A DNA stretch of 64,000 bases from an uncultured Ectothiorhodospiraceae bacterium (GTDB lineage: Bacteria > Pseudomonadota > Gammaproteobacteria > XJ16 > Halofilaceae), in the NCBI GenBank assembly GCA_913055615.1, contig CAJXKK010000009.1, forward strand, positions 1-64,000, given 5' to 3'. Made by a program: the position numbers and the translations under genes. Each line of letters begins with the position of its first letter. Position 1 is the first letter of the stretch. Shown piece after piece: positions 10,782-23,921 of this stretch. A model generated the notes under the pieces. That model made no database searches and was not told the origin of the DNA. It saw only the letters and a program-made list of their open reading frames with translations.

Positions 10782-11885
10782 ATGAAATTCGAGATAGCGC
10801 GCGAATCGCTCCTGAAACCGCTGCAGCAGGTGATCGGTGCGGTGGAACGGCGGCAAACGCTGCCGGCCCTCGCCAATGTGCTGATCCGTGCGACCGGGGA
10901 TGGGCTGCAGCTCACCGCCACCGATCTCGAGATCGAACTACAGGCCGATGTAGCCGTTGAGGTCGAACGCCCGGGTGAGACGACCGTCACGGCGCGCAAG
11001 TTGCTGGATATCTGTCGCAACCTCCCTACCGGCGCATCGGTGGGTGTGGAACTCGATGGCGAACGGGTCGTGGTGCGCTGCGGGCGGAGCCGGTTCACGC
11101 TCGTGACGCTGCCGGCAGCCGAATTCCCGGTGGTCGATGAAGTGCAGGCGCAGGTCGAGTTTCAGCTAGGCCAGGCGCAGCTCAAGCGCGCGATCGACCG
11201 GATCGGTTTCGCGATGGCCCAGCAGGACGTTCGCTATTACCTCAACGGCCTCCTGTTCGAACTCGCGGGCGACCGCCTGCGCACGGTGGCGACGGACGGG
11301 CACCGGCTTTCGATGTGCGAGATCCGCGCGGAGCTGCCGGGCGGCGAAGGACAGCAGGTTATCGTGCCGCGCAAGGGCGTAATCGAGCTGGCGCGCCTGC
11401 TCGACCCGGAAGCGGACGAGGCGGTAACCATCCGGGTCGGTGGCAACCACATCCAGGTGGATATACCGGGACTGCGATTCACCTCGAAGCTCATTGACGG
11501 CCGCTTCCCGGATTATACTCGGGTCGTTCCCGAGGGCGGGGCCTACGAGATGCGGGCGGATCGCGAGACGCTGCGCCAGGCGCTGGCGCGGACGTCGATC
11601 CTTTCGAACGAGAAGTACAAGGGCGTCCGGCTGGCCCTGAATGGCTCCGGGCTGAGCGTGCAGACGCACAACCCGGATCAGGAAGAGGCGGAAGAGGAGA
11701 TCGAGGTCGAGTACGCCGGTGAGGCGCTCGAGATCGGTTTCAACGTGGTGTACCTGCTGGACATCCTGGGCAGCATCGAGGGCGATACGGTTCAGGCCCA
11801 GTTCAATGACTCGAACAGCAGTTGCCTGATCACGGACGTGGCATCGGACGAATGCCGCCATGTCGTGATGCCGATGCGCCTCTAA
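10782..11885 (+). CDS. dnaN: DNA polymerase III sliding clamp (beta subunit)
   Basis: Ring-shaped processivity clamp for DNA polymerase III. It has 367 residues, standard for DnaN, starting MKFEIARESLLKPLQQVIGAVERRQTLPAL. Three repeated clamp domains span the protein. It ends VVMPMRL, the conserved C-terminus that forms part of the client-peptide pocket. It is followed 34 bp later by recF. Confidence 0.97.
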   Translation: MKFEIARESLLKPLQQVIGAVERRQTLPALANVLIRATGDGLQLTATDLEIELQADVAVEVERPGETTVTARKLLDICRNLPTGASVGVELDGERVVVRCGRSRFTLVTLPAAEFPVVDEVQAQVEFQLGQAQLKRAIDRIGFAMAQQDVRYYLNGLLFELAGDRLRTVATDGHRLSMCEIRAELPGGEGQQVIVPRKGVIELARLLDPEADEAVTIRVGGNHIQVDIPGLRFTSKLIDGRFPDYTRVVPEGGAYEMRADRETLRQALARTSILSNEKYKGVRLALNGSGLSVQTHNPDQEEAEEEIEVEYAGEALEIGFNVVYLLDILGSIEGDTVQAQFNDSNSSCLITDVASDECRHVVMPMRL

Positions 11886-11919
11886 GCATCATGGTGCCTG
11901 GGTTGTTGGCCAGGTCGCC

Positions 11920-15442
<3,523 letters not shown>

Positions 15443-15476
15443 TTTTTTCCAACGATCACAGTAACTGGAAGGCCTT

Positions 15477-17531
15477 GTGACCGACGACTCCGCGTCGAAT
15501 CCGCTGGTGGACTACCCCGGTCTCCCGCCGTTCGCCCATATCCACGTCGACCACGTCGAACCCGCGCTGGACCGGCTGCTCGCCGAAGCGCGAGCGCGGA
15601 TCGAGTCGCTGCTCGACAACCCCGGAGGTTTCACGTGGAACAATCTCGTTGAACCGCTGGAACGCGAGCTCGATCGGCTGAGCCGGATGTGGGGGCCTGT
15701 TCGGCACCTCCACGCCGTGCTGGACGATGATGAGCTGCGCGCCGCCTACAACCGATGCCTGCCGAAGCTTAGCCATTTCCACACCGAACTGGGACAGCAT
15801 CGTGGGCTCTACGCGGCCTGGCAACAGATCGCGGAAGGGGATGAGTACCAGCGCCTCGACGCCACGCAGCGCAAGGCGGTCGATGACGCCCTGCGGGATT
15901 TCCGGCTCGGTGGCGTGGCGCTCGAAGGGGAGGACCGGGAACGGTTTGCCGCAATCGAGGCGGAACTCGCCGAACTGGAGTCCCGATTCCAGGAGAACGT
16001 ACTCGACGCGACCAATGCCTGGCGCAAGCCGATCACGAATGAAGACGATCTGTCGGGCCTTGGGGCTGACGCACGGGGTATGGCCCGGGCCGCGGCGGAG
16101 CGGGAAGGGGTCGACGGTTGGCTCCTGACGCTCGAGTTCCCGCTCTTCCATGCCGTCATGACCTCGGCGGACGACCGTGACCTGCGACGCGAGGTATATG
16201 CGGCATGGACAACGCGCGCATCGGATCAGGGAGCCAATGCCGGCGAATGGGACAACGGTCCGGTGATGGAGAAAATCGTCGCACTGCGCCAGGAGAAGGC
16301 CCGCCTGCTGGGCTACGCCAATTACGCCGAGCTGTCGCTTGCGACCAAAATGGTGCGCGAGCCCGACGAGGTGCTTCGGTTCCTCAACGACCTCGCCGGC
16401 CGCGGCCTGCCGGCGGGACGTGCCGAGGTCGAGACGCTGCGCGCGTTCGCCGTGGAGCAGCTGGGCATCGACGAGCTCGAGGCCTGGGACACGGCCTATG
16501 TGAGTGAGAAACTCCGTCAGGCCCGCTTCGATATCTCCGACGAGATGCTGCGCGCGTACTTCCCCGCGCCCCGGGTGATCGATGGCCTGTTCCGGATCGC
16601 GCAGAGCCTCTACGGCATGGCTATCGAACCCGTCGAAGGGGTCGAAGCCTGGCACGAAGATGTGTCGTACTACCGCGTTGTGGATGCTAACGGTGTCGAA
16701 CGCGGAGGCTTTTTCCTTGATCTCTACGCACGGCCCGGAAAGCGCGGTGGCGCCTGGATGGATGGCTGCACGAATCGCATGCGCTTCAACGACGGGGTGC
16801 GTGCCCCGATCGCATTCCTGACCTGCAACCTGACTCCCCCGGTCGGGGGTAAGCCGGCGCAGTTCACCCACGATGAGGTGATCACGCTGTTCCACGAGTT
16901 CGGCCATGGGCTCCACCACATGCTCACACTGGTGGATGTCCCGAGCCTCGCTGGCATCAGCGGCGTCGAATGGGACGCGGTCGAGCTCCCGAGCCAGCTG
17001 ATGGAGAACTGGTGCTGGGAGCGTGAGCCCCTGGACCTGATCGCGGGCCATGTCGATGACGGCTCACCGTTGCCGGAGGACCTCTTCTCCCGTCTGCGCG
17101 AAAGCCGCCATTTCCAGGCGGCGCTGGGTCTCATGCGACAGGTCGAGTTCTCGCTGTTCGATTTCCGCCTGCATCTGGAATGCGACAAGCCGAGCGTCGA
17201 TGACATCCAGCAGTTGCTGGAGGAGGTCCGCAACCAGGTCGCGCTCGTGCATCCGCCGGCGTTCAACCGCTTCGCCCATGGCTTCATGCACATCTTCGCG
17301 GGCGGCTATGCGGCCGGCTACTACAGCTACAAATGGGCGGAGGTCCTGTCGGCGGACGCGTTCGGCAAATTCGAGGAAGCGGGCATCCTCGACCGCGCCA
17401 CCGGCGAGCAATTCCTGCACGCGTTCCTGGAGCAGGGCGGCTCGAGGCCCGCGCTGGAATCCTTCAAGGCCTTCCGCGGCCGCGAACCCGACCCCAACGC
17501 CCTGCTGCGCCAGTCCGGCCTGGCCGCGTGA
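15477..17531 (+). CDS. prlC: Oligopeptidase A (M3 family zinc metallopeptidase)
   Basis: Cytoplasmic zinc peptidase that degrades short peptides, including cleaved signal peptides. It has 684 residues from a GTG start at 15477 preceded by CTGGAAGG. The zinc motif H473-E-F-G-H477 is within DEVITLFHEFGHGLHHML. The downstream Glu ligand region (ELPSQLMENWCWE) is also intact. A parS-type site lies at 15627 near the 5' end of the gene. Its place after gyrB is not part of the universal origin order. Confidence 0.95.
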   Translation: MTDDSASNPLVDYPGLPPFAHIHVDHVEPALDRLLAEARARIESLLDNPGGFTWNNLVEPLERELDRLSRMWGPVRHLHAVLDDDELRAAYNRCLPKLSHFHTELGQHRGLYAAWQQIAEGDEYQRLDATQRKAVDDALRDFRLGGVALEGEDRERFAAIEAELAELESRFQENVLDATNAWRKPITNEDDLSGLGADARGMARAAAEREGVDGWLLTLEFPLFHAVMTSADDRDLRREVYAAWTTRASDQGANAGEWDNGPVMEKIVALRQEKARLLGYANYAELSLATKMVREPDEVLRFLNDLAGRGLPAGRAEVETLRAFAVEQLGIDELEAWDTAYVSEKLRQARFDISDEMLRAYFPAPRVIDGLFRIAQSLYGMAIEPVEGVEAWHEDVSYYRVVDANGVERGGFFLDLYARPGKRGGAWMDGCTNRMRFNDGVRAPIAFLTCNLTPPVGGKPAQFTHDEVITLFHEFGHGLHHMLTLVDVPSLAGISGVEWDAVELPSQLMENWCWEREPLDLIAGHVDDGSPLPEDLFSRLRESRHFQAALGLMRQVEFSLFDFRLHLECDKPSVDDIQQLLEEVRNQVALVHPPAFNRFAHGFMHIFAGGYAAGYYSYKWAEVLSADAFGKFEEAGILDRATGEQFLHAFLEQGGSRPALESFKAFRGREPDPNALLRQSGLAA
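15627..15642. promoter_or_regulatory. parS-type ParB-binding site 3 (inside prlC)
   Basis: GGTTTCACGTGGAACA has the CACGTG core with one arm of the TTTCAC type and the other of the GGAAC type, both common in bacterial parS. It is the most divergent of the three sites. Confidence 0.7.
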
Positions 17532-17989
17532 TCTGAGCGGGTTCGTGAAAAAAGAACCACGAATGAACACGAATGGACATGAATGGGTCTGAGGACGCCG
17601 ACGCGCGTTCGGAGCAAAGCTGAAACGGAGGCGAGGTGGAAACCAAGTTTAAGAACCACGGATGTACACAGATGAACACAGATAAAGTTTCGGGATCACG
17701 GGCGGTGCTGAAGCTGCGCTGACCGTCTTTCGCCGTGATGGAGCCGCTGCCCGCGGCCACGGAATATCAGCGCGAGCTCCCAGGCGACTTCCGGCCCTCG
17801 AACTTCCATTCGTGTGTATTCGTGTTCGTTCGTGGTTCCATAAACGCTGTCGTAAACTCCATCACATCAGCGAAGCTCCCGAACGCGAACCGTCCCGAAC
17901 GAGCCAATCTGTGTTTATCTGTGTCCATCTGTGGTTCCCGCCCTCCCTGGCTCCATAGATAATTTTAACCAATTGATTTAACTGGGTTT
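17532..17989. repeat. 458-bp gene-free gap built from ACACGAAT and ACACAGAT short-period repeats
   Basis: Four blocks are visible: AACCACGAATGAACACGAAT (17555-17587, plus orientation), ACCACGGATGTACACAGATG (17653-17686, plus), the inverse of the CGAAT type (17804-17839) and the inverse of the CAGAT type (17906-17939). Each block has three units of about 11 bp. Between blocks, GTTCGGAGCAAAGCTG (about 17609) has an imperfect inverted partner near 17869-17885. No protein or RNA gene is recognised. Similar elements occur in many unrelated prokaryotes; their function is not known to me. Confidence 0.8.
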
Positions 17990-18757
17990 ATGAAGATCGC
18001 CAGCTGGAACGTCAATTCGCTCAAGGTCCGTCTGCCGCAGGTGCTGGCCTGGCTGGAGGATGCGCGGCCGGATGTGCTCGGGATCCAGGAGACGAAGCTT
18101 ACGGACGAGAATTTCCCGCGCCGAGCGTTCGAGGATGCCGGCTGGCACGTCGTGTTCAGCGGGCAGAAGACCTACAACGGCGTGGCGATCGTCGCGCGTT
18201 CCGAGCCCACGGACGTCGTCACCGATATCCCCGATCTCGAGGATCCGCAACGCCGGATCATCGGCGCGACCGTCGATGGCGTGCGGATCTACAATCTCTA
18301 CGTCCCGAACGGTTCCGAGGTCGGCAGCGACAAGTACGCCTACAAGCTCGACTGGATGGAGAAAATGACGGCCCATCTGGCGCAGGAGCGCGCGTGCTAT
18401 GAGCGCCTCGTCGTCGTTGGCGACTTCAACATCACGCCGGCCGATGCCGATGTGCATGACCCGCAGGCGCTGGCCGGTGATATCCACTGCAGCGAACCCG
18501 AGCGCGCGGCGCTGCAGCGCCTGCGCGGCGTCGGCCTGACCGACACCTTCCGCCTGTTCGAACAGCCGGGGCGCGCTTTTTCCTGGTGGGACTACCGCAT
18601 GAACGCCTTCCGCAGGGACCTGGGGCTGCGCATCGACCTCGTACTCGTTTCTGATGCACTGCGAGAGGCCTGCGAGTCCTGCGTGATCGACGTCGCGCCA
18701 CGGCGCAACGAACGCCCGTCCGATCACGCGCCCGTGATCGCCGCGTTCGCGGACTGA
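17990..18757 (+). CDS. xthA: Exodeoxyribonuclease III (AP endonuclease)
   Basis: Class II AP endonuclease and 3'-5' exonuclease of base-excision repair. It has 255 residues. Active-site blocks of the EEP fold are present: WNVNS (6-10), GIQETKL with E34, [14 protein letters not shown], and SDHAPVIA at the C-terminus. It is followed 10 bp later by ubiD. The 5' side is the repeat-filled gap. Confidence 0.95.
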   Translation: MKIASWNVNSLKVRLPQVLAWLEDARPDVLGIQETKLTDENFPRRAFEDAGWHVVFSGQKTYNGVAIVARSEPTDVVTDIPDLEDPQRRIIGATVDGVRIYNLYVPNGSEVGSDKYAYKLDWMEKMTAHLAQERACYERLVVVGDFNITPADADVHDPQALAGDIHCSEPERAALQRLRGVGLTDTFRLFEQPGRAFSWWDYRMNAFRRDLGLRIDLVLVSDALREACESCVIDVAPRRNERPSDHAPVIAAFAD

Positions 18758-18767
18758 GGCGCTGGCG

Positions 18768-20258
18768 ATGGAATACCGCGACCTGCGCGAGTTCATCAAC
18801 GGCCTGGAGCGGGCCGGCGACCTCATGCGCGTACGCCACCCCGTCGATCCCAATCTCGAGATGACGGAGATCTGCGACCGCACGCTCCGGCGGGGCGGGC
18901 CCGCGCTGCTGTTCGAACAGCCGAAGGGTTTCTCGATGCCGGTGCTGGGCAACCTGTTCGGTACCGAGGCCCGGGTCGCGCGCGGCATGGGCGCGGACGA
19001 CGCCGAGGCGCTGCGCGAGATCGGCCGGCTGTTGGCCTTCCTCAAGGAGCCGGACCCACCTAAAGGCATCCGCGAGGCCTGGAAGAGCCTGCCGCTCTAC
19101 AAGAAGGTCCTCGACATGGCGCCGAAGACGGTCCGTCGCGCGCCCTGTCAGGAGGTGGTCCACTCCGGGGATGAGGTCGATCTGAACCGGTTGCCGGTGC
19201 AGACCTGCTGGCCCGGTGATGCTGGGCCGCTGATCACCTGGGGGCTTGTAGTGACCCGCGGGCCCGAGCGCGAACGCCAGAACATGGGCATCTACCGCCA
19301 GCAGGTGATCGGCCCGAACCGGGTCATTATGCGCTGGCTGGCGCAGCGGGGCGGGGCACTGGACTTCCGCGATTGGCAGGCCACGCACCCGGGCGAGCCG
19401 TTTCCGATTGCGGTGGCTCTCGGTGCTGACCCCGCCACGACACTCGCGGCGGTCACGCCAGTACCGGACGCGCTGTCGGAACACGCCTTCGCCGGCCTGC
19501 TGCGCGGCAGCCGCACCGAACTCGTGCGCTGCATGGGCTCCGACCTGGAGGTGCCCGCCCGTTCCGAGATCGTCCTCGAGGGTCACCTGCACCCGGGCGA
19601 CATCGCGCCGGAGGGGCCGTTCGGTGACCATACCGGGTACTACAACGAGGTCGAGGAATTCCCGGTCTTCACCATCGACCGGATCACGCACCGCCGCGAT
19701 CCGATCTACCACTCGACCTATACCGGGCGCCCGCCGGACGAGCCTGCCGTGCTCGGGCTCGCGCTGAACGAGGTGTTTACCCCGCTGCTGCGAAAGCAGT
19801 TCCCCGAGATAGTCGATTTCCACCTGCCGGCCGAGGGCTGCTCCTATCGCTTCGCGGTCGTCACCATGAACAAGCAGTATCCAGGCCATGCCAAGCGCGT
19901 CATGCTCGGTGTGTGGTCCTTCCTGCGGCAGTTCATGTACACCAAGTTCGTCGTCGTCACCGATGACGACGTCAACGCCCGCGACTGGAACGACGTCATC
20001 TGGGCGATCACCACGCGCATGGACCCGCGCCGCGACACGACCTTTATCGACAACTCGCCGATCGACTACCTCGACTTCGCCTCACCGGTCGCGGGCCTCG
20101 GCTCGAAGATGGGCCTCGACGCCACCAACAAATGGCCCGGCGAAACCGACCGCGAATGGGGCCGCCCGATCCGCATGGACGAGGCCACTGTCGCCCGCGT
20201 GGACGAGATCTGGGATCAGTTGGGGATCGATACGTCGAAACGAGGAGGGACTTCGTGA
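18768..20258 (+). CDS. ubiD: 4-hydroxy-3-polyprenylbenzoate decarboxylase UbiD
   Basis: Prenylated-FMN-dependent decarboxylase of ubiquinone biosynthesis. It has 496 residues, starting [22 protein letters not shown]. The conserved core [21 protein letters not shown] and the [27 protein letters not shown] segment are present, as is the C-terminal [14 protein letters not shown]. The UbiX partner that makes the cofactor is not in this window. An intrinsic terminator lies about 130 bp downstream. Confidence 0.96.
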   Translation: MEYRDLREFINGLERAGDLMRVRHPVDPNLEMTEICDRTLRRGGPALLFEQPKGFSMPVLGNLFGTEARVARGMGADDAEALREIGRLLAFLKEPDPPKGIREAWKSLPLYKKVLDMAPKTVRRAPCQEVVHSGDEVDLNRLPVQTCWPGDAGPLITWGLVVTRGPERERQNMGIYRQQVIGPNRVIMRWLAQRGGALDFRDWQATHPGEPFPIAVALGADPATTLAAVTPVPDALSEHAFAGLLRGSRTELVRCMGSDLEVPARSEIVLEGHLHPGDIAPEGPFGDHTGYYNEVEEFPVFTIDRITHRRDPIYHSTYTGRPPDEPAVLGLALNEVFTPLLRKQFPEIVDFHLPAEGCSYRFAVVTMNKQYPGHAKRVMLGVWSFLRQFMYTKFVVVTDDDVNARDWNDVIWAITTRMDPRRDTTFIDNSPIDYLDFASPVAGLGSKMGLDATNKWPGETDREWGRPIRMDEATVARVDEIWDQLGIDTSKRGGTS

Positions 20259-20269
20259 TGTCTTCGGGC

Positions 20270-20540
20270 TTATCAAGCGTGGGTTTGGGTTCTCGCCAAG
20301 GCGCGGAGGTCGCGAAGGGACGCGAAGAAAGACTGTAGCAGCGGGCTTGCCCGCGAACCGCTTTCTTTGTTCCGGAGCGCAAAATGGGCCGCCAGGCCCG
20401 TTTTTGGGGTGCTTCGATTCACCTGCGCGTGCACCTTCCGACATCGGTTCGCGGGCAAGCCCGCTCCTACAGAACCCGTTATTCCCTTGGCGTGCCTTGG
20501 CGCCCTTAGCGCCTTGGCGAGAACCCAAGCCCACCTACCC
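20270..20540. repeat. Nested inverted-repeat block between ubiD and an orphan parA
   Basis: Outer arms: GGGTTCTCGCCAAGGCGC (about 20288-20305) and its inverse, CCTTGGCGAGAACCC, near 20512-20526. Inner arms: REP-type palindromes in opposite orientation (20334-20360 and 20446-20472; GCGGGCTTGCCCGC core). A terminator hairpin sits in the middle. The gap 20259-20650 holds no gene that I can support. Confidence 0.75.
20386..20405 (+). terminator. Intrinsic terminator downstream of ubiD
   Basis: Stem GGGCC / GGCCC with a GCCA loop is followed directly by GTTTTT. It lies between the two REP-type palindromes. Confidence 0.6.
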
Positions 20541-20650
20541 AGTCCTACCACGTTCGATCCCGGGCAGTACCAGGCCCGACCCCGTCGAACTTGGCACACG
20601 CGAAGAATTGCGCCACTATCGGGACCGTTAAACAACCCGATGGGGGGCCC

Positions 20651-21289
20651 ATGCGCCAGATCATGGTTCTGAACGCGAAGGGGGGATCGGGCAAAAGCAC
20701 CATCGCGACCAATCTCGCGAGCTACTACGCCACCCAGGGCAAGGACGTCGTCCTCGCCGACCTCGATCCCCAGGGTTCATCGCTGGCCTGGCTTGAGGAG
20801 CGCCCGGCCGGCCGGCCGCCGATCCGCGGCGTCGATGCCACTACCAAGGGGGCACGCCTCCCGCGCAGTGCCGATCTCGCGATCTTCGACTCACCCGCGG
20901 CGGTTCACGGCGCGGATCTGGGCAACCTCATGCGCCGCGCCGACACCTTCATCGTCCCGGTGCTGCCTTCACCCATAGACTGGCGTGCGGCGGAAAAATT
21001 CCTCGAGGAGATGCGGCGCAATAAACGGATCCAGTCGAAGCAGGCGAAATTCGCGCTCATCGAGAACCGCGCCCGCACCTACACGCGTGTCTACAGCGAC
21101 CTCGACGAGCGCCTGCGCCGCCAGCGCGCGCCCATCCTCACCACGCTGCGCGACAACATGAACTACATCCGCGCCGCGGAGCGCGGGCTCGGCATCTGCG
21201 AACTGGCGCCCTACGCCACGGCCACCGACCGCGAGCAGTGGCAGCCGGTGATCCGCTGGCTCAACAGCAAGCGCAGCAAGCCGGCCTGA
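20651..21289 (+). CDS. Orphan ParA/MinD-family ATPase
   Basis: Deviant Walker ATPase of 212 residues starting MRQIMVLNAKGGSGKSTIAT, with the KGGSGKST P-loop at 10-17. ADLDPQGSSLAWLEERP and AIFDSPAAV follow. It is shorter than the chromosomal ParA at 1661-2452 and has no ParB-like or other partner next to it. The family includes proteins that position plasmids, chemoreceptors, carboxysomes and pili; nothing here tells which. It is flanked on both sides by dispersed repeats. The upstream in-frame extension has no similarity. Confidence 0.85.
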   Translation: MRQIMVLNAKGGSGKSTIATNLASYYATQGKDVVLADLDPQGSSLAWLEERPAGRPPIRGVDATTKGARLPRSADLAIFDSPAAVHGADLGNLMRRADTFIVPVLPSPIDWRAAEKFLEEMRRNKRIQSKQAKFALIENRARTYTRVYSDLDERLRRQRAPILTTLRDNMNYIRAAERGLGICELAPYATATDREQWQPVIRWLNSKRSKPA

Positions 21290-21536
21290 CGCACGATGGG
21301 GCTTCGGGGATCCCCGCCGGTCGGTCTTTTGCCCGACAGGCGGTACTCGGGAACCGTTGCGCGCAAGCACGACCGACGCGAAGCCTGAAAGCGCGGTGGT
21401 CTCCTTCCCTGGCGCCCTCCGCGCCTACCCGAGAACCCGATAACCCCATACCCCGTTCCCCCACACTTCGCCCTTCCGCAAGCGACGCTCATCGGCCACA
21501 ATCGCCGATTCACCCACCCAGCCTGAGCACAGCCCG

Positions 21537-22589
21537 ATGGCGAAGCGCGTCGTTATCCGCCCCAGTGGCCACGAGATCCCGGTCGAACCCGATGAGAGCG
21601 TCCTCGATGCCGCGCTGCGCCAGGGGTATGCGCTGCCGTACGGTTGCCGCAACGGCACCTGCGCGGCCTGCCTCGGCGAGATCGTCAGCGGCTCGTTCAC
21701 TTATGCGCGTGGCCGCCCCCCCGCGTTGACGGAAGAGGGCGAAGCGGCGGGTCAGGTGATCCTCTGCCAGGCGCAGCCGCAGGAGGACGCTGAGGTCGAG
21801 GTCCAGGAGGTGGAAGAGGCCCGCGACATCGTCGTGCGCACGCTGCCCGTGCGGCTCGCGGCGGCCGAGGACCTGTCCCACGACGTCAAACTCCTGAAGC
21901 TCAAGCTCCCGGCGGCCGAACGCCTGCAGTTCCTGGCGGGCCAGTACATCGATCTCCTGCTCAAGGACGGCAAGCGACGGAGTTTCTCGCTCGCCAACCC
22001 GCCGCACGATGACGAGTACCTGCAGCTGCATGTGCGGCGCGTGCCGGGCGGGCGTTTCTCGGATCAACTGCTGGGTGACATGAAGCCCAAGGCCGTGCTG
22101 CGCTTCGAGGGCCCGTTGGGCTCATTCTATCTGCGCGAGGAATCGGACCGGCCGGCGATCCTGATGGCGGGCGGTACCGGGTTCGCGCCGCTCAAGAGCA
22201 TGGTCGAGCACGCGATCGCCAGCCGCAACCACCGGCCACTGCATATATTCTGGGGTGTGCGCGCCCGACGCGATCTGTACATGGCCGAGCTCGCGCAGGG
22301 CTGGGCGGATGCCCATGACTGGATCGATTTCACACCGGTGCTCTCGGATCCGGAGCCGGCCGATGAGTGGAGCGGCGCCACGGGTTTCGTGCATGAGGTG
22401 GTGGTCGATCGCTATCCGGACCTGAGCGCTCACGAGGTCTACATGTCGGGCCCGCCGCCGATGATCGAGGCGGGCCGCGACACCTTCCGCGCCGCCGGGC
22501 TGCCACGGGATGCGCTGTTCTTCGATTCCTTCGACTACGCGCCCGACGCGGTCCAGGGGATGGCCGAGGCCGGCGTCGACCCCGGCTGA
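21537..22589 (+). CDS. 2Fe-2S ferredoxin / flavin NAD(P)H oxidoreductase
   Basis: A one-chain electron-transfer reductase of 350 residues. The N-terminal plant-type 2Fe-2S domain has C37-x4-C42-x2-C45 and C77. The ferredoxin-NADP reductase part has an RRSFSLAN flavin-binding block and a nucleotide-binding AGGTGFAPLKSM block, and ends in a conserved FDSFDYAP. Proteins of this form are often labelled CDP-6-deoxy-delta-3,4-glucoseen reductase, but no deoxysugar genes are present. Location close to ubiD raises the possibility of supplying electrons to ubiquinone synthesis or flavin reduction; this is inference. Confidence 0.85.
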   Translation: MAKRVVIRPSGHEIPVEPDESVLDAALRQGYALPYGCRNGTCAACLGEIVSGSFTYARGRPPALTEEGEAAGQVILCQAQPQEDAEVEVQEVEEARDIVVRTLPVRLAAAEDLSHDVKLLKLKLPAAERLQFLAGQYIDLLLKDGKRRSFSLANPPHDDEYLQLHVRRVPGGRFSDQLLGDMKPKAVLRFEGPLGSFYLREESDRPAILMAGGTGFAPLKSMVEHAIASRNHRPLHIFWGVRARRDLYMAELAQGWADAHDWIDFTPVLSDPEPADEWSGATGFVHEVVVDRYPDLSAHEVYMSGPPPMIEAGRDTFRAAGLPRDALFFDSFDYAPDAVQGMAEAGVDPG

Positions 22590-22628
22590 GCGCCATTCCG
22601 TGCGGTCAGGCCGGCACGGGGCGCGGGC

Positions 22629-23918
22629 TCAGCCGCCCGAGCGCGCGGTCGGCAGCAGCGCCTGCTCGGGCAGATCCGTCGCGCCCGCCAGCAGTCGCTC
22701 GCGTGAAATCAAAGGGCGACCCGAAGACCGCTCGCCCTCGCGGCTCTCCACCGCCTTGGCCAGACCGCTCCGGTACTGCTCGCGTGCCGGGCCGAACTCC
22801 CCGAGCTCATCGAGCAGACTCGCCAGATCGAAATACGTCTCCGCACGCGGTTCCACGCCGATGCTGGATTCGAAATAGATCCGCGCCTTGCCCCAGAGGC
22901 GATTGCGCGCGCACAGCCGGCCCAGCGTCAGCAGGAGCATGGGACTGCGCCCGTGTTCCTTTAGCCAGGCCTCGGCGTGGTCCAGCTGCCGCTGCGGCTC
23001 CTCGCCGCGGATCAGGCCGTAACAGCGCGCCAGGCGCTCGTCCCACTGGCGCCCGAGCACGTGGCGCACGCATTTCTCCGCCGTTTCGTTGCCATCCGCC
23101 TTAATCAGGCGCTCGGCGTACGCCAGCACGATATCGGGGTCGTCGCGCATCCGCCGTGAGAGCGAGTCGTGGATCGCCTTCAGCCCGACGCCATCGCCCC
23201 CGCGCGCCGCCAGCTGGCCGAGCGCGGCCGCGCGTTCGAGTACATCGATCCGCTCACGCGTGAGGACCTTGCGGCTGCGCAACTCCGGGATCAGTTCGCT
23301 GAGACTCTCCCAGTCCTCCGTTTCGGCGTACAGCCGCGCCAGCAGCTTGAGGACGTAACTGTGCTGCGGTGCCAGCCCGCGCAGGCGGTTGAGCGTCGCC
23401 AGCGCGTGCTCGGTTTGATGGTGGGCCAGCTGCAGCTCGGCCTGGGTGAGCGAGACCGCGATATCCGCCTCCGGATTGGCCTCGATGGCCGCCTTGAGAT
23501 AATTATCGCGGCGCTCGTAGGCGCCCACCTGCTGGGCCGCCCGCGCCGCCGCCAGATAATGCAGCAGCGCGCTGTCCGAATCCGGGGCATGGCGGGTGAG
23601 GATCTTCTCCGCCTGCGCCCAGCGCCCCTCGGCCATCTCGATCAGGCCCTGCGTCAGGCCGCGCCGCGAGCGCTCGGTGCGCCGGCCGTACGTGCCCCGC
23701 CGCAGTGCGCGCGGGACGCGCACGACGAGACCGAGCAGGCGGAGCACGATATAGAGCAGCACGAAGCCCAGCAGCAGCGCGCCGATCAGGAAGGCCAGTG
23801 TGGTCTCGACGGTCCACTGACCGACCTCCAGATAGACATAACCGGGATACTGCTGGAGCATAACCGCGCTGCCGATGGCGGCCGCGAGCAGTAGGACAGC
23901 AATGAACAGCAGACGCAT
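22629..23918 (-). CDS. hemY: HemY-like inner-membrane TPR protein
   Basis: A 429-residue protein with two N-terminal membrane helices (about 3-25 and 40-65) followed by a cytoplasmic or periplasmic tetratricopeptide-like helical region to the C-terminus. This is the HemY_N family found at the end of hemCDXY operons in gammaproteobacteria; its role in tetrapyrrole metabolism is unproven, and it is unrelated to the Gram-positive protoporphyrinogen oxidase of the same name. It starts 3 bp after the hemX stop. Confidence 0.9.
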   Translation of the reverse strand: MRLLFIAVLLLAAAIGSAVMLQQYPGYVYLEVGQWTVETTLAFLIGALLLGFVLLYIVLRLLGLVVRVPRALRRGTYGRRTERSRRGLTQGLIEMAEGRWAQAEKILTRHAPDSDSALLHYLAAARAAQQVGAYERRDNYLKAAIEANPEADIAVSLTQAELQLAHHQTEHALATLNRLRGLAPQHSYVLKLLARLYAETEDWESLSELIPELRSRKVLTRERIDVLERAAALGQLAARGGDGVGLKAIHDSLSRRMRDDPDIVLAYAERLIKADGNETAEKCVRHVLGRQWDERLARCYGLIRGEEPQRQLDHAEAWLKEHGRSPMLLLTLGRLCARNRLWGKARIYFESSIGVEPRAETYFDLASLLDELGEFGPAREQYRSGLAKAVESREGERSSGRPLISRERLLAGATDLPEQALLPTARSGG

Positions 23919-23921
23919 CGA

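Noticed and set aside
17555-17687. Possible CRISPR array
   Set aside because: Repeat units are only about 11 bp, are adjacent without spacers and number three per block; no cas genes are present.
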